Of a stretch of 39,250 nucleotides of DNA, positions 1-6,910 are shown piece by piece; the stretch's first letter is position 1, and every line of letters starts with the position of its first letter. The notes beneath the pieces were generated by a model. It was given only the letters and a program-made list of their open reading frames with translations. It was not told where the DNA came from and searched no databases. Location of the stretch: positions 1 to 39,250 of IMG/VR virus record IMGVR_UViG_3300025687_000119; one strand, given 5' to 3'. The translations under genes were made by a program, and so were the position numbers. Source of the stretch: a virus.

Positions 1-1
1 T

Positions 2-436
2 CATCCCATTGCACCTGATGCACAGCACACTGGCGATCGTTCAAAGGGTAAAACAGGCAAGACCGGTGAAGATCACGACGGTGCTGAGGAAAAAGGCGAG
101 CCGATTCTAAAGACTTATAACCAATTCATGAAGATGGGTGGTCACGGTGGTGACTCATACAAGGGTGTAGGTAAGTCAGGTGGTGAAAAAGCTGCAGTAA
201 TGCAAGGCTCTTCGAAGATTAAAGAAGAAGTTGAACTTGTCGATGAAGCATTTAAGGCTGGTAATCTCAGACTGAAAGATGGCAAGACAGTAAAAATTGA
301 TAAGGTGACTGCCGAGTCTCTTAATAATGCTATGAGCCAACTTAATTCTACAAACAGAAAGCGTATGGAAGTCGAAGCAATGAAGGATAAAAAATCTTTC
401 GATGCGATGGTTCAATTTGCGAAAGCAGCGGTGTAA
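2..436 (+). CDS. Virion-type protein, C-terminal part (5' end outside window)
   Basis: The frame is open from the first bases of the window to the stop at 434-436, so this is the 3' end of a longer gene and the internal ATG at 128 need not be a start. The visible 144 residues begin with a Gly/Lys/Asp-rich low-complexity stretch, followed by a charged, probably helical tail containing KIKEEVELVDEAF. Similar Glu-rich segments occur in large prohead or virion proteins of marine T4-like phages. The late structural genes that follow support a virion role. No enzymatic motif is visible. The gene running off the other end of the window has the same style, but nothing shows that the two are one gene. 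Confidence 0.6.
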   Translation, partial: HPIAPDAQHTGDRSKGKTGKTGEDHDGAEEKGEPILKTYNQFMKMGGHGGDSYKGVGKSGGEKAAVMQGSSKIKEEVELVDEAFKAGNLRLKDGKTVKIDKVTAESLNNAMSQLNSTNRKRMEVEAMKDKKSFDAMVQFAKAAV

Positions 437-447
437 GGAGATATATT

Positions 448-726
448 ATGCCAAATCAAAATGATACCTTTCAATATTACTACACAAATCCAGAAGATCC
501 AGCAACCAGAGCATTTGCTATTTCAGCAAACGAATCTGCAAATACAGATCACACTACGAGAGCTGTATATGTTGGTGTGACCGGTAATTTAGTAGTCGAA
601 CTATCTGATATGGTTTCAGGAAACACAGTAACATTTACAGCTGTTCCCGCTGGTACAATTCTACCCATTCGTGTTCGTAAAATGAGAACATCGAGTACTG
701 CTAATTCAGTAATAGGGTTGTACTAA
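448..726 (+). CDS. Small structural protein, conserved phage type
   Basis: A 92-residue protein with a good ribosome binding site (AAGGAGA) 11 bases after the preceding stop. The pattern is a beta-rich domain with TRAVYVGVTGNLVV, then TVTFTAVPAGTILPIRVRKM and a C-terminal VIGLY. This matches by recall a widespread roughly 90-residue family found beside head and tail genes of many tailed phages, usually annotated as a virion or hypothetical protein. It has no signal peptide or membrane segment. A decoration or spike role is plausible from size and context but cannot be shown from the sequence. Confidence 0.65.
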   Translation: MPNQNDTFQYYYTNPEDPATRAFAISANESANTDHTTRAVYVGVTGNLVVELSDMVSGNTVTFTAVPAGTILPIRVRKMRTSSTANSVIGLY

Positions 727-747
727 GAGTACTAAGAAAGTAATATT

Positions 748-1572
748 ATGAAAATCGGACTCAGTCCAGGACCCACATCTTCTATCATTACCACCCAGAC
801 AGCAGCGGTTATTTCTGCTGGTGGTGGCGCTGGCCCAAGTTTTACAATTGATAATGCAAACTTTGATGGAAGCACTACTTTAAGTAGAGCTGCTCCTGGG
901 TTGAGTGGAATGTCAGATGGCAAACAATGGGCTTTCTCATTATGGTTTAAAATGGCGGCCGATGCAGATGAAGCCACTAATGTTGTCTTTACTATACGAG
1001 CTAATTCATCAAATAAATTTTTACTACAAAGAAGTCCAACGGCACAGTCGAACAGGATGACTCTCGTTGGCAGAAATGTAGGTGGTACGAATATTTTGTT
1101 CATAGAAACAAACTCTGGGTTTACAAGTGTATTGAATAGTGGTTGGAATCATATGTTGTGCTCAGGAAATCTCGCTACAGGTGCAAGACATATATACATC
1201 AATGACTCTAGTGACATTTTAACCAGCAACTTTGTTAATGATACACTTGATTTTACAGGTTCGTTCGAGATTGGTAGATCTGCTGAGATTACACATCTAC
1301 CTTTCTATGGCTCAATGGCTGAGTTTTGGATGGATAATTCTTATATTGATTTTAGTGTAGAAGCAAATCGTAGAAAATTTTATTCCGCTGCTGGCGCGGC
1401 AGTTGATCTCGGATCCGATGGTTCAACGCCGACTGGCTCCTCTCCACTCATGTACTTACACTTAGATGCTGGTGAAGCTGCAGCTAACTTTGCTCTAAAT
1501 GCCGGAACGGGTGGCGACTTCACAATCAGTGCTGGTTCTCTTACATCAACTGGAGATGCACCAAATGTTTGA
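748..1572 (+). CDS. LamG/concanavalin A-like domain virion protein
   Basis: A 274-residue protein. Residues about 30-215 have the pattern of a concanavalin A-like lectin/glucanase (LamG) fold: FDGSTTLSR at the first strand, WAFSLWFKM, a central W-N-H-M strand (SGWNHMLCSG), ARHIYIND, and FYGSMAEFWMD near the end. Such domains in phage virions usually bind glycans or decorate tails or capsids. The N-terminus (about 28 residues, Gly/Ala-rich) is a linker or attachment segment. The ribosome binding site is weak (AAGAAAG), so coupling to the upstream gene 22 bases away is likely. The stop overlaps a 17-codon open frame discussed separately. Confidence 0.7.
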   Translation: MKIGLSPGPTSSIITTQTAAVISAGGGAGPSFTIDNANFDGSTTLSRAAPGLSGMSDGKQWAFSLWFKMAADADEATNVVFTIRANSSNKFLLQRSPTAQSNRMTLVGRNVGGTNILFIETNSGFTSVLNSGWNHMLCSGNLATGARHIYINDSSDILTSNFVNDTLDFTGSFEIGRSAEITHLPFYGSMAEFWMDNSYIDFSVEANRRKFYSAAGAAVDLGSDGSTPTGSSPLMYLHLDAGEAAANFALNAGTGGDFTISAGSLTSTGDAPNV

Positions 1573-1629
1573 TGTTACTGTCGACACCATTAATGCGCCT
1601 TCAAGATATCAGGTATAAGGTATAAAAAA

Positions 1630-1824
1630 ATGTATCAAACTTGGCCAAATAATTTTAGTTTCAATTCCTCCATTGACACAGCTCTTAGTTCTATATCGTG
1701 GGAATTATCGAATCTTCGTTCAAACGGTTCAACATTTGAATCACACAACGTAGAATTCTTATCAAATCTAGATAAGATTGCTGAAGATTTAAAAGATGTT
1801 CATTATGGATCTCCAGTAGAATAG
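1630..1824 (+). CDS. Small hypothetical protein before the prohead protease gene
   Basis: A 64-residue acidic protein, mostly helical by composition, of unknown function. It starts at an ATG after AAGGTATAAAAAA, with an AAGG element about 9 bases upstream. It lies between the LamG-like gene and the late promoter of gene 21. T4 encodes small prohead core proteins (67 and 68) at the corresponding place upstream of 21, but I see no sequence similarity that would justify those names. No cysteine pairs, membrane segment or catalytic motif is visible. Confidence 0.5.
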   Translation: MYQTWPNNFSFNSSIDTALSSISWELSNLRSNGSTFESHNVEFLSNLDKIAEDLKDVHYGSPVE

Positions 1825-1902
1825 AACACGATTTCATGATCATGGTTCAGCACGATAGTTCTGGTCGAAAGATGGGATTGAAAGTCTTACAGGGTTATTG
1901 AT

Positions 1903-1910
1903 TATAAATA
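1903..1910 (+). promoter_or_regulatory. T4-type late promoter for gene 21
   Basis: TATAAATA exactly matches the T4 late -10 consensus, which gp55-containing RNA polymerase recognises. The expected start of transcription is about six bases after the motif (near 1916). That leaves an 18-base leader containing ATAGGAAC before the gene 21 ATG at 1934. Confidence 0.8.
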
Positions 1911-1933
1911 ATAAAAAGAAATAGGAACATGTT

Positions 1934-2590
1934 ATGAAACTTATCACCGAAATGCTAGAAACGGATGTAGAGTTCATCACCGAAGCCAAGGAAGACGGTG
2001 GTAAGAACTACTTCATAGAGGGTGTTTTTATGCAGGGTAACATCAAGAACCGTAATGGTCGGATGTATCCAATGGAAACACTAATGAAAGAAGTAAAGAG
2101 ATACAATAAAGAGTACGTTGAGCAAAATAGAGCTTACGGCGAACTGGGTCATCCACAAGGTCCAACAATTAACCTAGAGCGCGTATCACACATGATCAAA
2201 GATCTTCACCAGGACGGCAATAACGTAATGGGTAAGGCAAAGATCATGACTGAGACGCCTATGGGTAAGATTGTAAAGAACCTCATGGACGAGGGCGCCA
2301 AGCTCGGTGTATCATCACGCGGTATGGGAACTCTCAAGCCAGGTAGAGATGGTACAAATATGGTTCAATCAGATTTTCAGCTTGCAACTGCAGCTGATAT
2401 TGTAGCCGATCCTTCAGCTCCCAATGCTTTCGTTGAGGGTATTATGGAGGGAGTTGAGTGGTTACAAATTGATGATCGTTGGGTTCCACAGTACATTGAG
2501 GAAACTCAAGAAATGATCAGAAAGGTTTCTAAGAAGAACTTACAGGAAGCAAAGATTGCAGCCTTTGAGAGATTCTTGAAGCAACTCTAA
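1934..2590 (+). CDS. 21: Prohead core protease gp21
   Basis: The 218-residue serine protease (Peptidase U9 / HK97 protease-like fold) that processes the prohead during head maturation; T4 gp21 has 212 residues. Family hallmarks are NRNGRMYP (39-46), GELGHPQGP with the likely catalytic His73, and GVSSRGMGTL with the likely catalytic Ser at 127 or 128. By family knowledge it cuts after Glu in L/I-x-E sites. Matching sites are visible in gp23 (Glu61) and near the ends of several late proteins here. It is the first gene after its own late promoter and is followed by scaffold and capsid genes, the canonical T4 order. Confidence 0.95.
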   Translation: MKLITEMLETDVEFITEAKEDGGKNYFIEGVFMQGNIKNRNGRMYPMETLMKEVKRYNKEYVEQNRAYGELGHPQGPTINLERVSHMIKDLHQDGNNVMGKAKIMTETPMGKIVKNLMDEGAKLGVSSRGMGTLKPGRDGTNMVQSDFQLATAADIVADPSAPNAFVEGIMEGVEWLQIDDRWVPQYIEETQEMIRKVSKKNLQEAKIAAFERFLKQL

Positions 2591-2602
2591 AAGATGTGTT
2601 TT

Positions 2603-2610
2603 TATAAATA
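2603..2610 (+). promoter_or_regulatory. T4-type late promoter for gene 22
   Basis: Perfect TATAAATA 12 bases after the gene 21 stop. The predicted start near 2616 gives a leader of about 35 bases with a strong AAGGAGA ribosome binding site before the ATG at 2651. Confidence 0.8.
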
Positions 2611-2650
2611 ATATGAATGAGAAATTTATTTTCATAAGGAGATAAAACAG

Positions 2651-3769
2651 ATGTCCGAACTAGACTTAGAAGTAATGGAGGACGTTGAGGAGATTCTTGA
2701 TACTCCTGAAGAGATTTCAGACGATGAAGATCTTTTAGAGTTCAAGGCTTCCGCTGGCGATCCTTCAGAAATTCCAGATCCCCAGACAAAAAAGACTGAC
2801 GAAAAGCCAAAAGGCAAAGGCGATCCCATACAGAAAGTTCAGGTACCAGGTACAAAAGCTGGTATGATCAATGCTATGGTTCAAAACATGAATTCAATGA
2901 AGAAAAGTGATCTTGCTGCTGCTTATGGTAAAATCAACGCTGCCATGTACGGCGAAGAAGTCGAAAGTGAAGACGATGCAAAAGAGCAAATCATTGATTC
3001 AGCTCCACGTCAACTCGCTTCTATTTCAGCTGATGATATCGATGTTCAGGAAGACGTTGATGCAATGTTCAACGGCTCAGACCTCGATGAAGAGTTCAAA
3101 GAAAAGGTTACAACAATCTTCGAAGCCGCTGTAGTTTCAAAAGTTAACGAGCAGATTGAAAAGTTTGCGATTGAAGCAGAATCTGATGTCGAAGTAACTC
3201 GCACAGAAATTGTTGATGAACTTACAGAAAAGGTTGACTCATATCTTGACTACGTAGTTCAGGAATGGGTTGAGGAAAATAAACTCGCCATTGAAAAGGG
3301 TGTTCGCGCCGATATGGTTGAGGATTTCCTCAAAGGCCTTAAGGGTCTATTCGAAGAGCATTATGTCGACATTCCAGAAGAGAAGGTTGACGTTGTTGAG
3401 GAACTCATTGCTAAGGTTGATGAGCTCGAAGGCAAGCTTAACGAAGAAACAGACAAGAATGTTGATCTAATCGGTAAAATCAAAGAATTCGAGAAAGATG
3501 CTATCTTTACAGAAGCAACTGACGAACTCACTGATACTCAAATCGAAAAGCTTCGCGGACTTGCTGAAGGAATTGATTTTGATAATGCTGATGATTTTCG
3601 TAAAAAAATCGGCATGTTAAAGTCACAATATTTTGATATTGATGAAGAGACCGATACGGTCATTGTCGATGATGAAGATGGTCCCATTTCTCTTGAAGAA
3701 GAGAACCAAGGTCCTACAGGTGCTATGGCAGTGTACATGAATGCCATTTCAAGATCTGCTAAAAATTAA
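2651..3769 (+). CDS. 22: Prohead core scaffold gp22
   Basis: The 372-residue, very acidic, coiled-coil-rich assembly scaffold around which the capsid forms; gp21 degrades it during maturation. T4 gp22 is shorter (269 residues), and longer acidic versions are usual in marine T4-likes. The assignment rests on position between 21 and 23, composition (Glu/Asp/Lys-rich heptads over residues about 130-290), and a C-terminus with GAMAVYMNAISR, which is characteristic of the family. L-x-E type sites such as ISLEEE (about 348-353) would allow gp21 cleavage. It has its own late promoter and a strong ribosome binding site. Confidence 0.92.
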   Translation: MSELDLEVMEDVEEILDTPEEISDDEDLLEFKASAGDPSEIPDPQTKKTDEKPKGKGDPIQKVQVPGTKAGMINAMVQNMNSMKKSDLAAAYGKINAAMYGEEVESEDDAKEQIIDSAPRQLASISADDIDVQEDVDAMFNGSDLDEEFKEKVTTIFEAAVVSKVNEQIEKFAIEAESDVEVTRTEIVDELTEKVDSYLDYVVQEWVEENKLAIEKGVRADMVEDFLKGLKGLFEEHYVDIPEEKVDVVEELIAKVDELEGKLNEETDKNVDLIGKIKEFEKDAIFTEATDELTDTQIEKLRGLAEGIDFDNADDFRKKIGMLKSQYFDIDEETDTVIVDDEDGPISLEEENQGPTGAMAVYMNAISRSAKN

Positions 3770-3775
3770 TATTAT

Positions 3776-3783
3776 TATAAATA
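3776..3783 (+). promoter_or_regulatory. T4-type late promoter for gene 23
   Basis: TATAAATA six bases after the gene 22 stop. A start near 3789 gives a 35-base leader with AAGGAGAAAA before the capsid gene ATG at 3824. The capsid protein is normally the most abundant late product, so its own promoter fits. Confidence 0.8.
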
Positions 3784-3823
3784 ATCTATGAAGGCTGATT
3801 AATACAGTAAGGAGAAAACAAAA

Positions 3824-5203
3824 ATGTTTCTATCTGAAGAATTACAGAAGAAGTGGCAGCCAGTCATTGAGCATCCAGACCTCAGCGAGATTAAGGATTC
3901 TCATCGTCGGGCCGTTACTGCTACTCTTCTAGAAAACCAAGAAAAGGCTTCACGTGAAGCTGCTTTCGGTTCCGGTGGCTATCAGATGCCATCACTACTC
4001 GGCGAAGCCGCGCCAACGAACGCAATGGGTGCATCAAGCTCCACTGCTTCTGACGGTAACGTCGATATTTTCGATCCAGTGCTAATCTCACTGGTTCGGC
4101 GTTCAATGCCAAACCTCATTGCATATGATGTCTGCGGCGTCCAGCCAATGACAGGCCCAACCGGTCTTATCTTTGCAATGCGTCCGCAGTACAGCTCACA
4201 GGGTGGTACAGAGGCTCTCTACAACGAAGCCAATACAACTCACTCTGCTTCTGCCGCTGCTAACACCAATTCACGTTCCGTCATCGACGGTAGTGCTGGT
4301 GATGTTCAGGCTGGTTCGGATCCAACTGCTCGTGCAACAGGTTCTGGCTACACAGTCACAACCGGCATGACAACTGCCGAGGCTGAAGCTCTTGGTGACG
4401 GTTCTACCAACGCATTCGGCGAGATGGCTTTCTCCATCGAGAAGGTTGCCGTAACTGCAGTGTCTCGGGCACTCAAGGCAGAGTACACCATGGAACTGGC
4501 TCAGGATCTAAAAGCCATCCACGGTCTCGACGCCGAAACAGAACTCAGCAACATTCTTTCCGCTGAGATTCTTGCCGAAATCAACCGCGAGGTTGTTCGT
4601 ACAATTAACTACACCGCTACTACTGGTGCTCAGGACAACACAACAACGGCTGGTACATTTGACCTCGACGTCGATGCTAACGGTCGCTGGAGTGTAGAGC
4701 GTTTCAAGGGTCTGGTCTTCCAGCTCGAGCGTGAAGCCAACCAGATCGCGAAGTCAACACGTCGCGGTAAGGGTAACATCCTAATCTGTGGTTCAGATGT
4801 TGCATCTGCTCTTCAGATGGCTGGTGTCCTAGACTACACACCTGCTCTCAGCGCCAACCTAAATGTGGACGACACAGGCAACACCTTCGCGGGTGTCCTA
4901 AATGGCCGCATGAAGGTCTACGTTGATCCATACTTCACCAGTGCATCTGGTAACCAGTATGCAACTGTTGGATACAAGGGGTCCAGCGCATTTGATGCAG
5001 GTCTCTTCTACTGCCCATATGTACCTCTACAGATGGTCCGTGCAGTTGGGGAAAACACCTTCCAGCCAAAAATCGGATTCAAGACACGCTACGGCATGGT
5101 CGCAAATCCATTCGCAACAACAGCCGCTGATGGTTCCGTCAGCACTGCGGTGAATGATAAGAACATCTACTACCGCATTGTTACTGTCGCAAACCTAATG
5201 TAA
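3824..5203 (+). CDS. 23: Major capsid protein gp23
   Basis: The 459-residue hexameric shell protein with HK97-type fold; T4 gp23 has 521 residues and marine T4-likes about 460. The N-terminal propeptide is predicted to be removed at Glu61-Ala62, where PSLLGEAAPTN supplies the L-x-E signal of the gp21 protease. Typical segments are RRSMPNLIAYDVCGVQPMTG, the GEMAFSIEKVAVTAVSRALKAEY region split here for length, and RYGMVANPFA near the C-terminus. Codon use is GC-richer and more biased than in the neighbours, as expected for a highly expressed gene. A strong terminator follows immediately. Confidence 0.97.
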   Translation: MFLSEELQKKWQPVIEHPDLSEIKDSHRRAVTATLLENQEKASREAAFGSGGYQMPSLLGEAAPTNAMGASSSTASDGNVDIFDPVLISLVRRSMPNLIAYDVCGVQPMTGPTGLIFAMRPQYSSQGGTEALYNEANTTHSASAAANTNSRSVIDGSAGDVQAGSDPTARATGSGYTVTTGMTTAEAEALGDGSTNAFGEMAFSIEKVAVTAVSRALKAEYTMELAQDLKAIHGLDAETELSNILSAEILAEINREVVRTINYTATTGAQDNTTTAGTFDLDVDANGRWSVERFKGLVFQLEREANQIAKSTRRGKGNILICGSDVASALQMAGVLDYTPALSANLNVDDTGNTFAGVLNGRMKVYVDPYFTSASGNQYATVGYKGSSAFDAGLFYCPYVPLQMVRAVGENTFQPKIGFKTRYGMVANPFATTAADGSVSTAVNDKNIYYRIVTVANLM

Positions 5204-5231
5204 TAAAAACAATACGGTTTCGATGAAACTT

Positions 5232-5262
5232 AGAGGGGGGCTTCGGCTCCCCTCTTTTTTTT
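5232..5262 (+). terminator. Rho-independent terminator after gene 23
   Basis: A perfectly aligned 10-base-pair stem (5232-5241 with 5246-5255, one G-T pair) is closed by a stable TTCG tetraloop and followed by eight T residues (5255-5262). It would end late transcripts from the capsid gene and separate them from the next late promoter at 5276. Confidence 0.95.
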
Positions 5263-5275
5263 ATATATTGATCTA

Positions 5276-5283
5276 TATAAATA
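5276..5283 (+). promoter_or_regulatory. T4-type late promoter for the 5336 and tail-tube-like genes
   Basis: TATAAATA just downstream of the gene 23 terminator. The expected start near 5289 falls inside the first possible ATG (5288), so translation must begin further down. This supports the start at 5336. Confidence 0.75.
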
Positions 5284-5335
5284 GTACATGATATACTTAA
5301 AACGAAATGTGGTTACTGTAGAGATCTTATATTAC

Positions 5336-5539
5336 ATGCCAGACTATAATGACATTGTTCAGGAATTTATCTGGCAGACTGACGATATCATACCAGAAAT
5401 ACCTAGAGTTCACAGATTCTTAAACTTCTGGAAAGATCATATCGAAGCAGTAATAAAAGAAGTACAAGTTGGTTATTCGGACAATCACCGTGGATATAGA
5501 ACGGTAGAATTTATAGAAGAGATTAAAAAATGGCATTGA
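5336..5539 (+). CDS. Small virion-associated hypothetical protein
   Basis: A 67-residue protein (MPDYNDIVQEFIWQ start) with aromatic, amphipathic helices and a conserved-looking middle with HRFLNFWKDHI. An in-frame ATG at 5288 is rejected because the late promoter at 5276-5283 would start transcription at about 5289. The reading frame overlaps the next gene by ten bases, so the two are translationally coupled. Context (late promoter, between capsid and tail-tube-like genes) suggests a small structural or assembly protein. I do not recognise the family. Confidence 0.6.
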   Translation: MPDYNDIVQEFIWQTDDIIPEIPRVHRFLNFWKDHIEAVIKEVQVGYSDNHRGYRTVEFIEEIKKWH

Positions 5540-6072
5540 TACCAAAAATTGGAGTTGATCTTCTTGAGTCTGAAACACTGACTCAAAATCTCAACTTTTT
5601 ATCCCCTCTTGGATTCCGTTTTGTTTTAAATAGAGCACCGAATATAGAGTACTTCTGTCAAGCGGCAACGTTACCAACAATATCTATGGTAGAAGCAATT
5701 CAAACCAATCCATTTGTGAACATACCTCGACCTGGAGACAAGATTTCATATGAACCATTTACTCTTACTTTCAGAGTAGATGAGGAGATGAAAAACTATT
5801 TGGAGATATATAACTGGATTATCGGTCTGGGTCATCCAGAAAATTTCAGACAGTACAAAAATCTAGATACATCACGAGCAAGTATATACTCTGATGGAGC
5901 TCTGATTATTTTGTCTTCAAATAATAATCCAATCGTTCGAATTTCTTTTGAAGATATGTTTCCCCTATCGCTATCACCACTTGCTTTTGATGTAACACAA
6001 ACAGATATTGAGTACCTGCAAGCAGAGGTAACATTTAGGTATCGTCAATTTACGGTGAATAATACCGTATAA
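5530..6072 (+). CDS. Tail tube-like (gp19/gp54-type) virion protein
   Basis: A 180-residue protein. NFLSPLGFRFVLNRAPNIEY, FCQAATLPTISM, a PRPGDKISYEPFTLTFRVDE segment, NYLEIYNWIIGLGHPENF and a final strand VTFRYRQF follow the layout of the T4 tail-tube fold shared by gp19 (tube), gp54 (tube initiator) and gp48. T4 gp19 has 163 residues and gp54 320, so size favours a gp19-type or a baseplate-hub variant. Close homologues sit downstream of gene 23 in marine T4-like phages. It is late expressed from the promoter at 5276. The fold family is fairly secure; which of the tube proteins it replaces is not. Confidence 0.65.
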   Translation: MALIPKIGVDLLESETLTQNLNFLSPLGFRFVLNRAPNIEYFCQAATLPTISMVEAIQTNPFVNIPRPGDKISYEPFTLTFRVDEEMKNYLEIYNWIIGLGHPENFRQYKNLDTSRASIYSDGALIILSSNNNPIVRISFEDMFPLSLSPLAFDVTQTDIEYLQAEVTFRYRQFTVNNTV

Positions 6073-6076
6073 TTTG

Positions 6077-6104
6077 TTTACTTTTCAGCTAACCTTGATA
6101 TAAT
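6077..6104 (+). promoter_or_regulatory. Sigma-70-like promoter for iscA/uvsY
   Basis: TTTACT (6077-6082), 16-base spacer, TATAAT (6099-6104). It sits directly after the stop of the tail-tube-like gene and about 30 bases before the IscA-type ATG. It marks the switch from late structural to early/middle genes. The leader carries ATGAGGT as ribosome binding site. Confidence 0.7.
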
Positions 6105-6134
6105 AGGCCTTGAGCCGACTTTATGAGGTATTAA

Positions 6135-6440
6135 ATGGTTACTATTACTGAATCTGCTAAAGATTATCTTAATTCAGTACGCGGTGATGATTTTGTATCA
6201 CTTGGTGTACAGGGTGGAGGATGTGCTGGATTTCAATACACATGGGGACTTAAATCTGATAGCCCAGATATAGAATGGAGTGATCCTATTGATGGTGTGC
6301 TTGTGGTAGATCCAGTAGCGGAATTATATATATTAGGTAGTACGGTTGATTACGTAAATGAATTAGGTGGTTCTTTTCTTACGGTAAAGAATCCAATGTC
6401 AACATCAAGTTGTGGATGTGGAGAAAGTTTCGGTATATGA
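6135..6440 (+). CDS. A-type iron-sulfur carrier, IscA/HesB family
   Basis: A 101-residue protein of the IscA/ErpA/SufA family, which carries and inserts Fe-S clusters into target proteins. The three conserved ligands are present: Cys30 in GVQGGGCAGFQY, and Cys93 and Cys95 in the C-terminal SSCGCGESF. Length matches cellular IscA (about 107 residues). Such carriers occur as auxiliary metabolic genes in some marine T4-like phages, where the target is unknown. The gene follows a sigma-70-like promoter and its stop overlaps the uvsY start (ATGA), so it is cotranscribed with recombination genes. No IscS- or IscU-like partner is in this window, so it would rely on host assembly. Confidence 0.93.
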   Translation: MVTITESAKDYLNSVRGDDFVSLGVQGGGCAGFQYTWGLKSDSPDIEWSDPIDGVLVVDPVAELYILGSTVDYVNELGGSFLTVKNPMSTSSCGCGESFGI

Positions 6441-6874
6441 AAATTGAAGATATTATTGGTATGTGGCAAGAGGATGTAAAGATTGATGAAACCGAGCTAT
6501 CACGAGAAAGTCTAAACATCCCTCTCTTACATGGTAAATATTTGAAGCATTTCTCTGATGAGAGATTGAAGCTTCGTGCCTTCAAGATGAAGCAAAAACA
6601 GCTGCATCAAAGGCTTATGGATTACTATCGTGGAGACTTAAATAATCCAGAAGATTTGGCAGAACTTGGAAGAGAGCCATATCCGTTTAAGAGGTTAAAG
6701 AACGAGGTTTCTTATTATGTAGAAAGTGATTCTGAAATGGTCCAGTTGAATACGAAAATTGCGTACCAACAGGAAATGGTTGATGTATTAGAGGAAATTC
6801 TGAAAGCAGTAAACACAAGAGGTTTTGTGATTAAGAATAGTTTAGATTTTTTGAAATTCACGAGTGGTCAGTGA
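6437..6874 (+). CDS. uvsY: Recombination mediator UvsY
   Basis: A 145-residue homologue of T4 UvsY (137 residues), which loads the UvsX recombinase onto single-stranded DNA covered by gp32. The start is the ATG at 6437, overlapping the iscA stop by four bases (ATGA); an earlier in-frame ATG at 6410 would overlap iscA by 31 bases and is less likely. The protein is helical and charged: MKIEDIIGMWQEDVKIDE at the N-terminus and KIAYQQEMVDVLEEILKAVN in the oligomerisation region, ending KNSLDFLKFTSGQ. Position just before uvsW matches T4-like gene order. Confidence 0.93.
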   Translation: MKIEDIIGMWQEDVKIDETELSRESLNIPLLHGKYLKHFSDERLKLRAFKMKQKQLHQRLMDYYRGDLNNPEDLAELGREPYPFKRLKNEVSYYVESDSEMVQLNTKIAYQQEMVDVLEEILKAVNTRGFVIKNSLDFLKFTSGQ

Positions 6875-6910
6875 TGCTTTATATTATGGACAAAATAACA
6901 ATGAGAACAA

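Noticed and set aside
1836-1901. 21-residue open frame between the 1630 gene and gene 21
   Set aside because: No ribosome binding site, no recognisable protein pattern, and it ends just before the late promoter.
5288-5335. In-frame upstream ATG for the 5336 gene
   Set aside because: The late promoter at 5276-5283 predicts a transcript start at about 5289, after this ATG, and it has no ribosome binding site.
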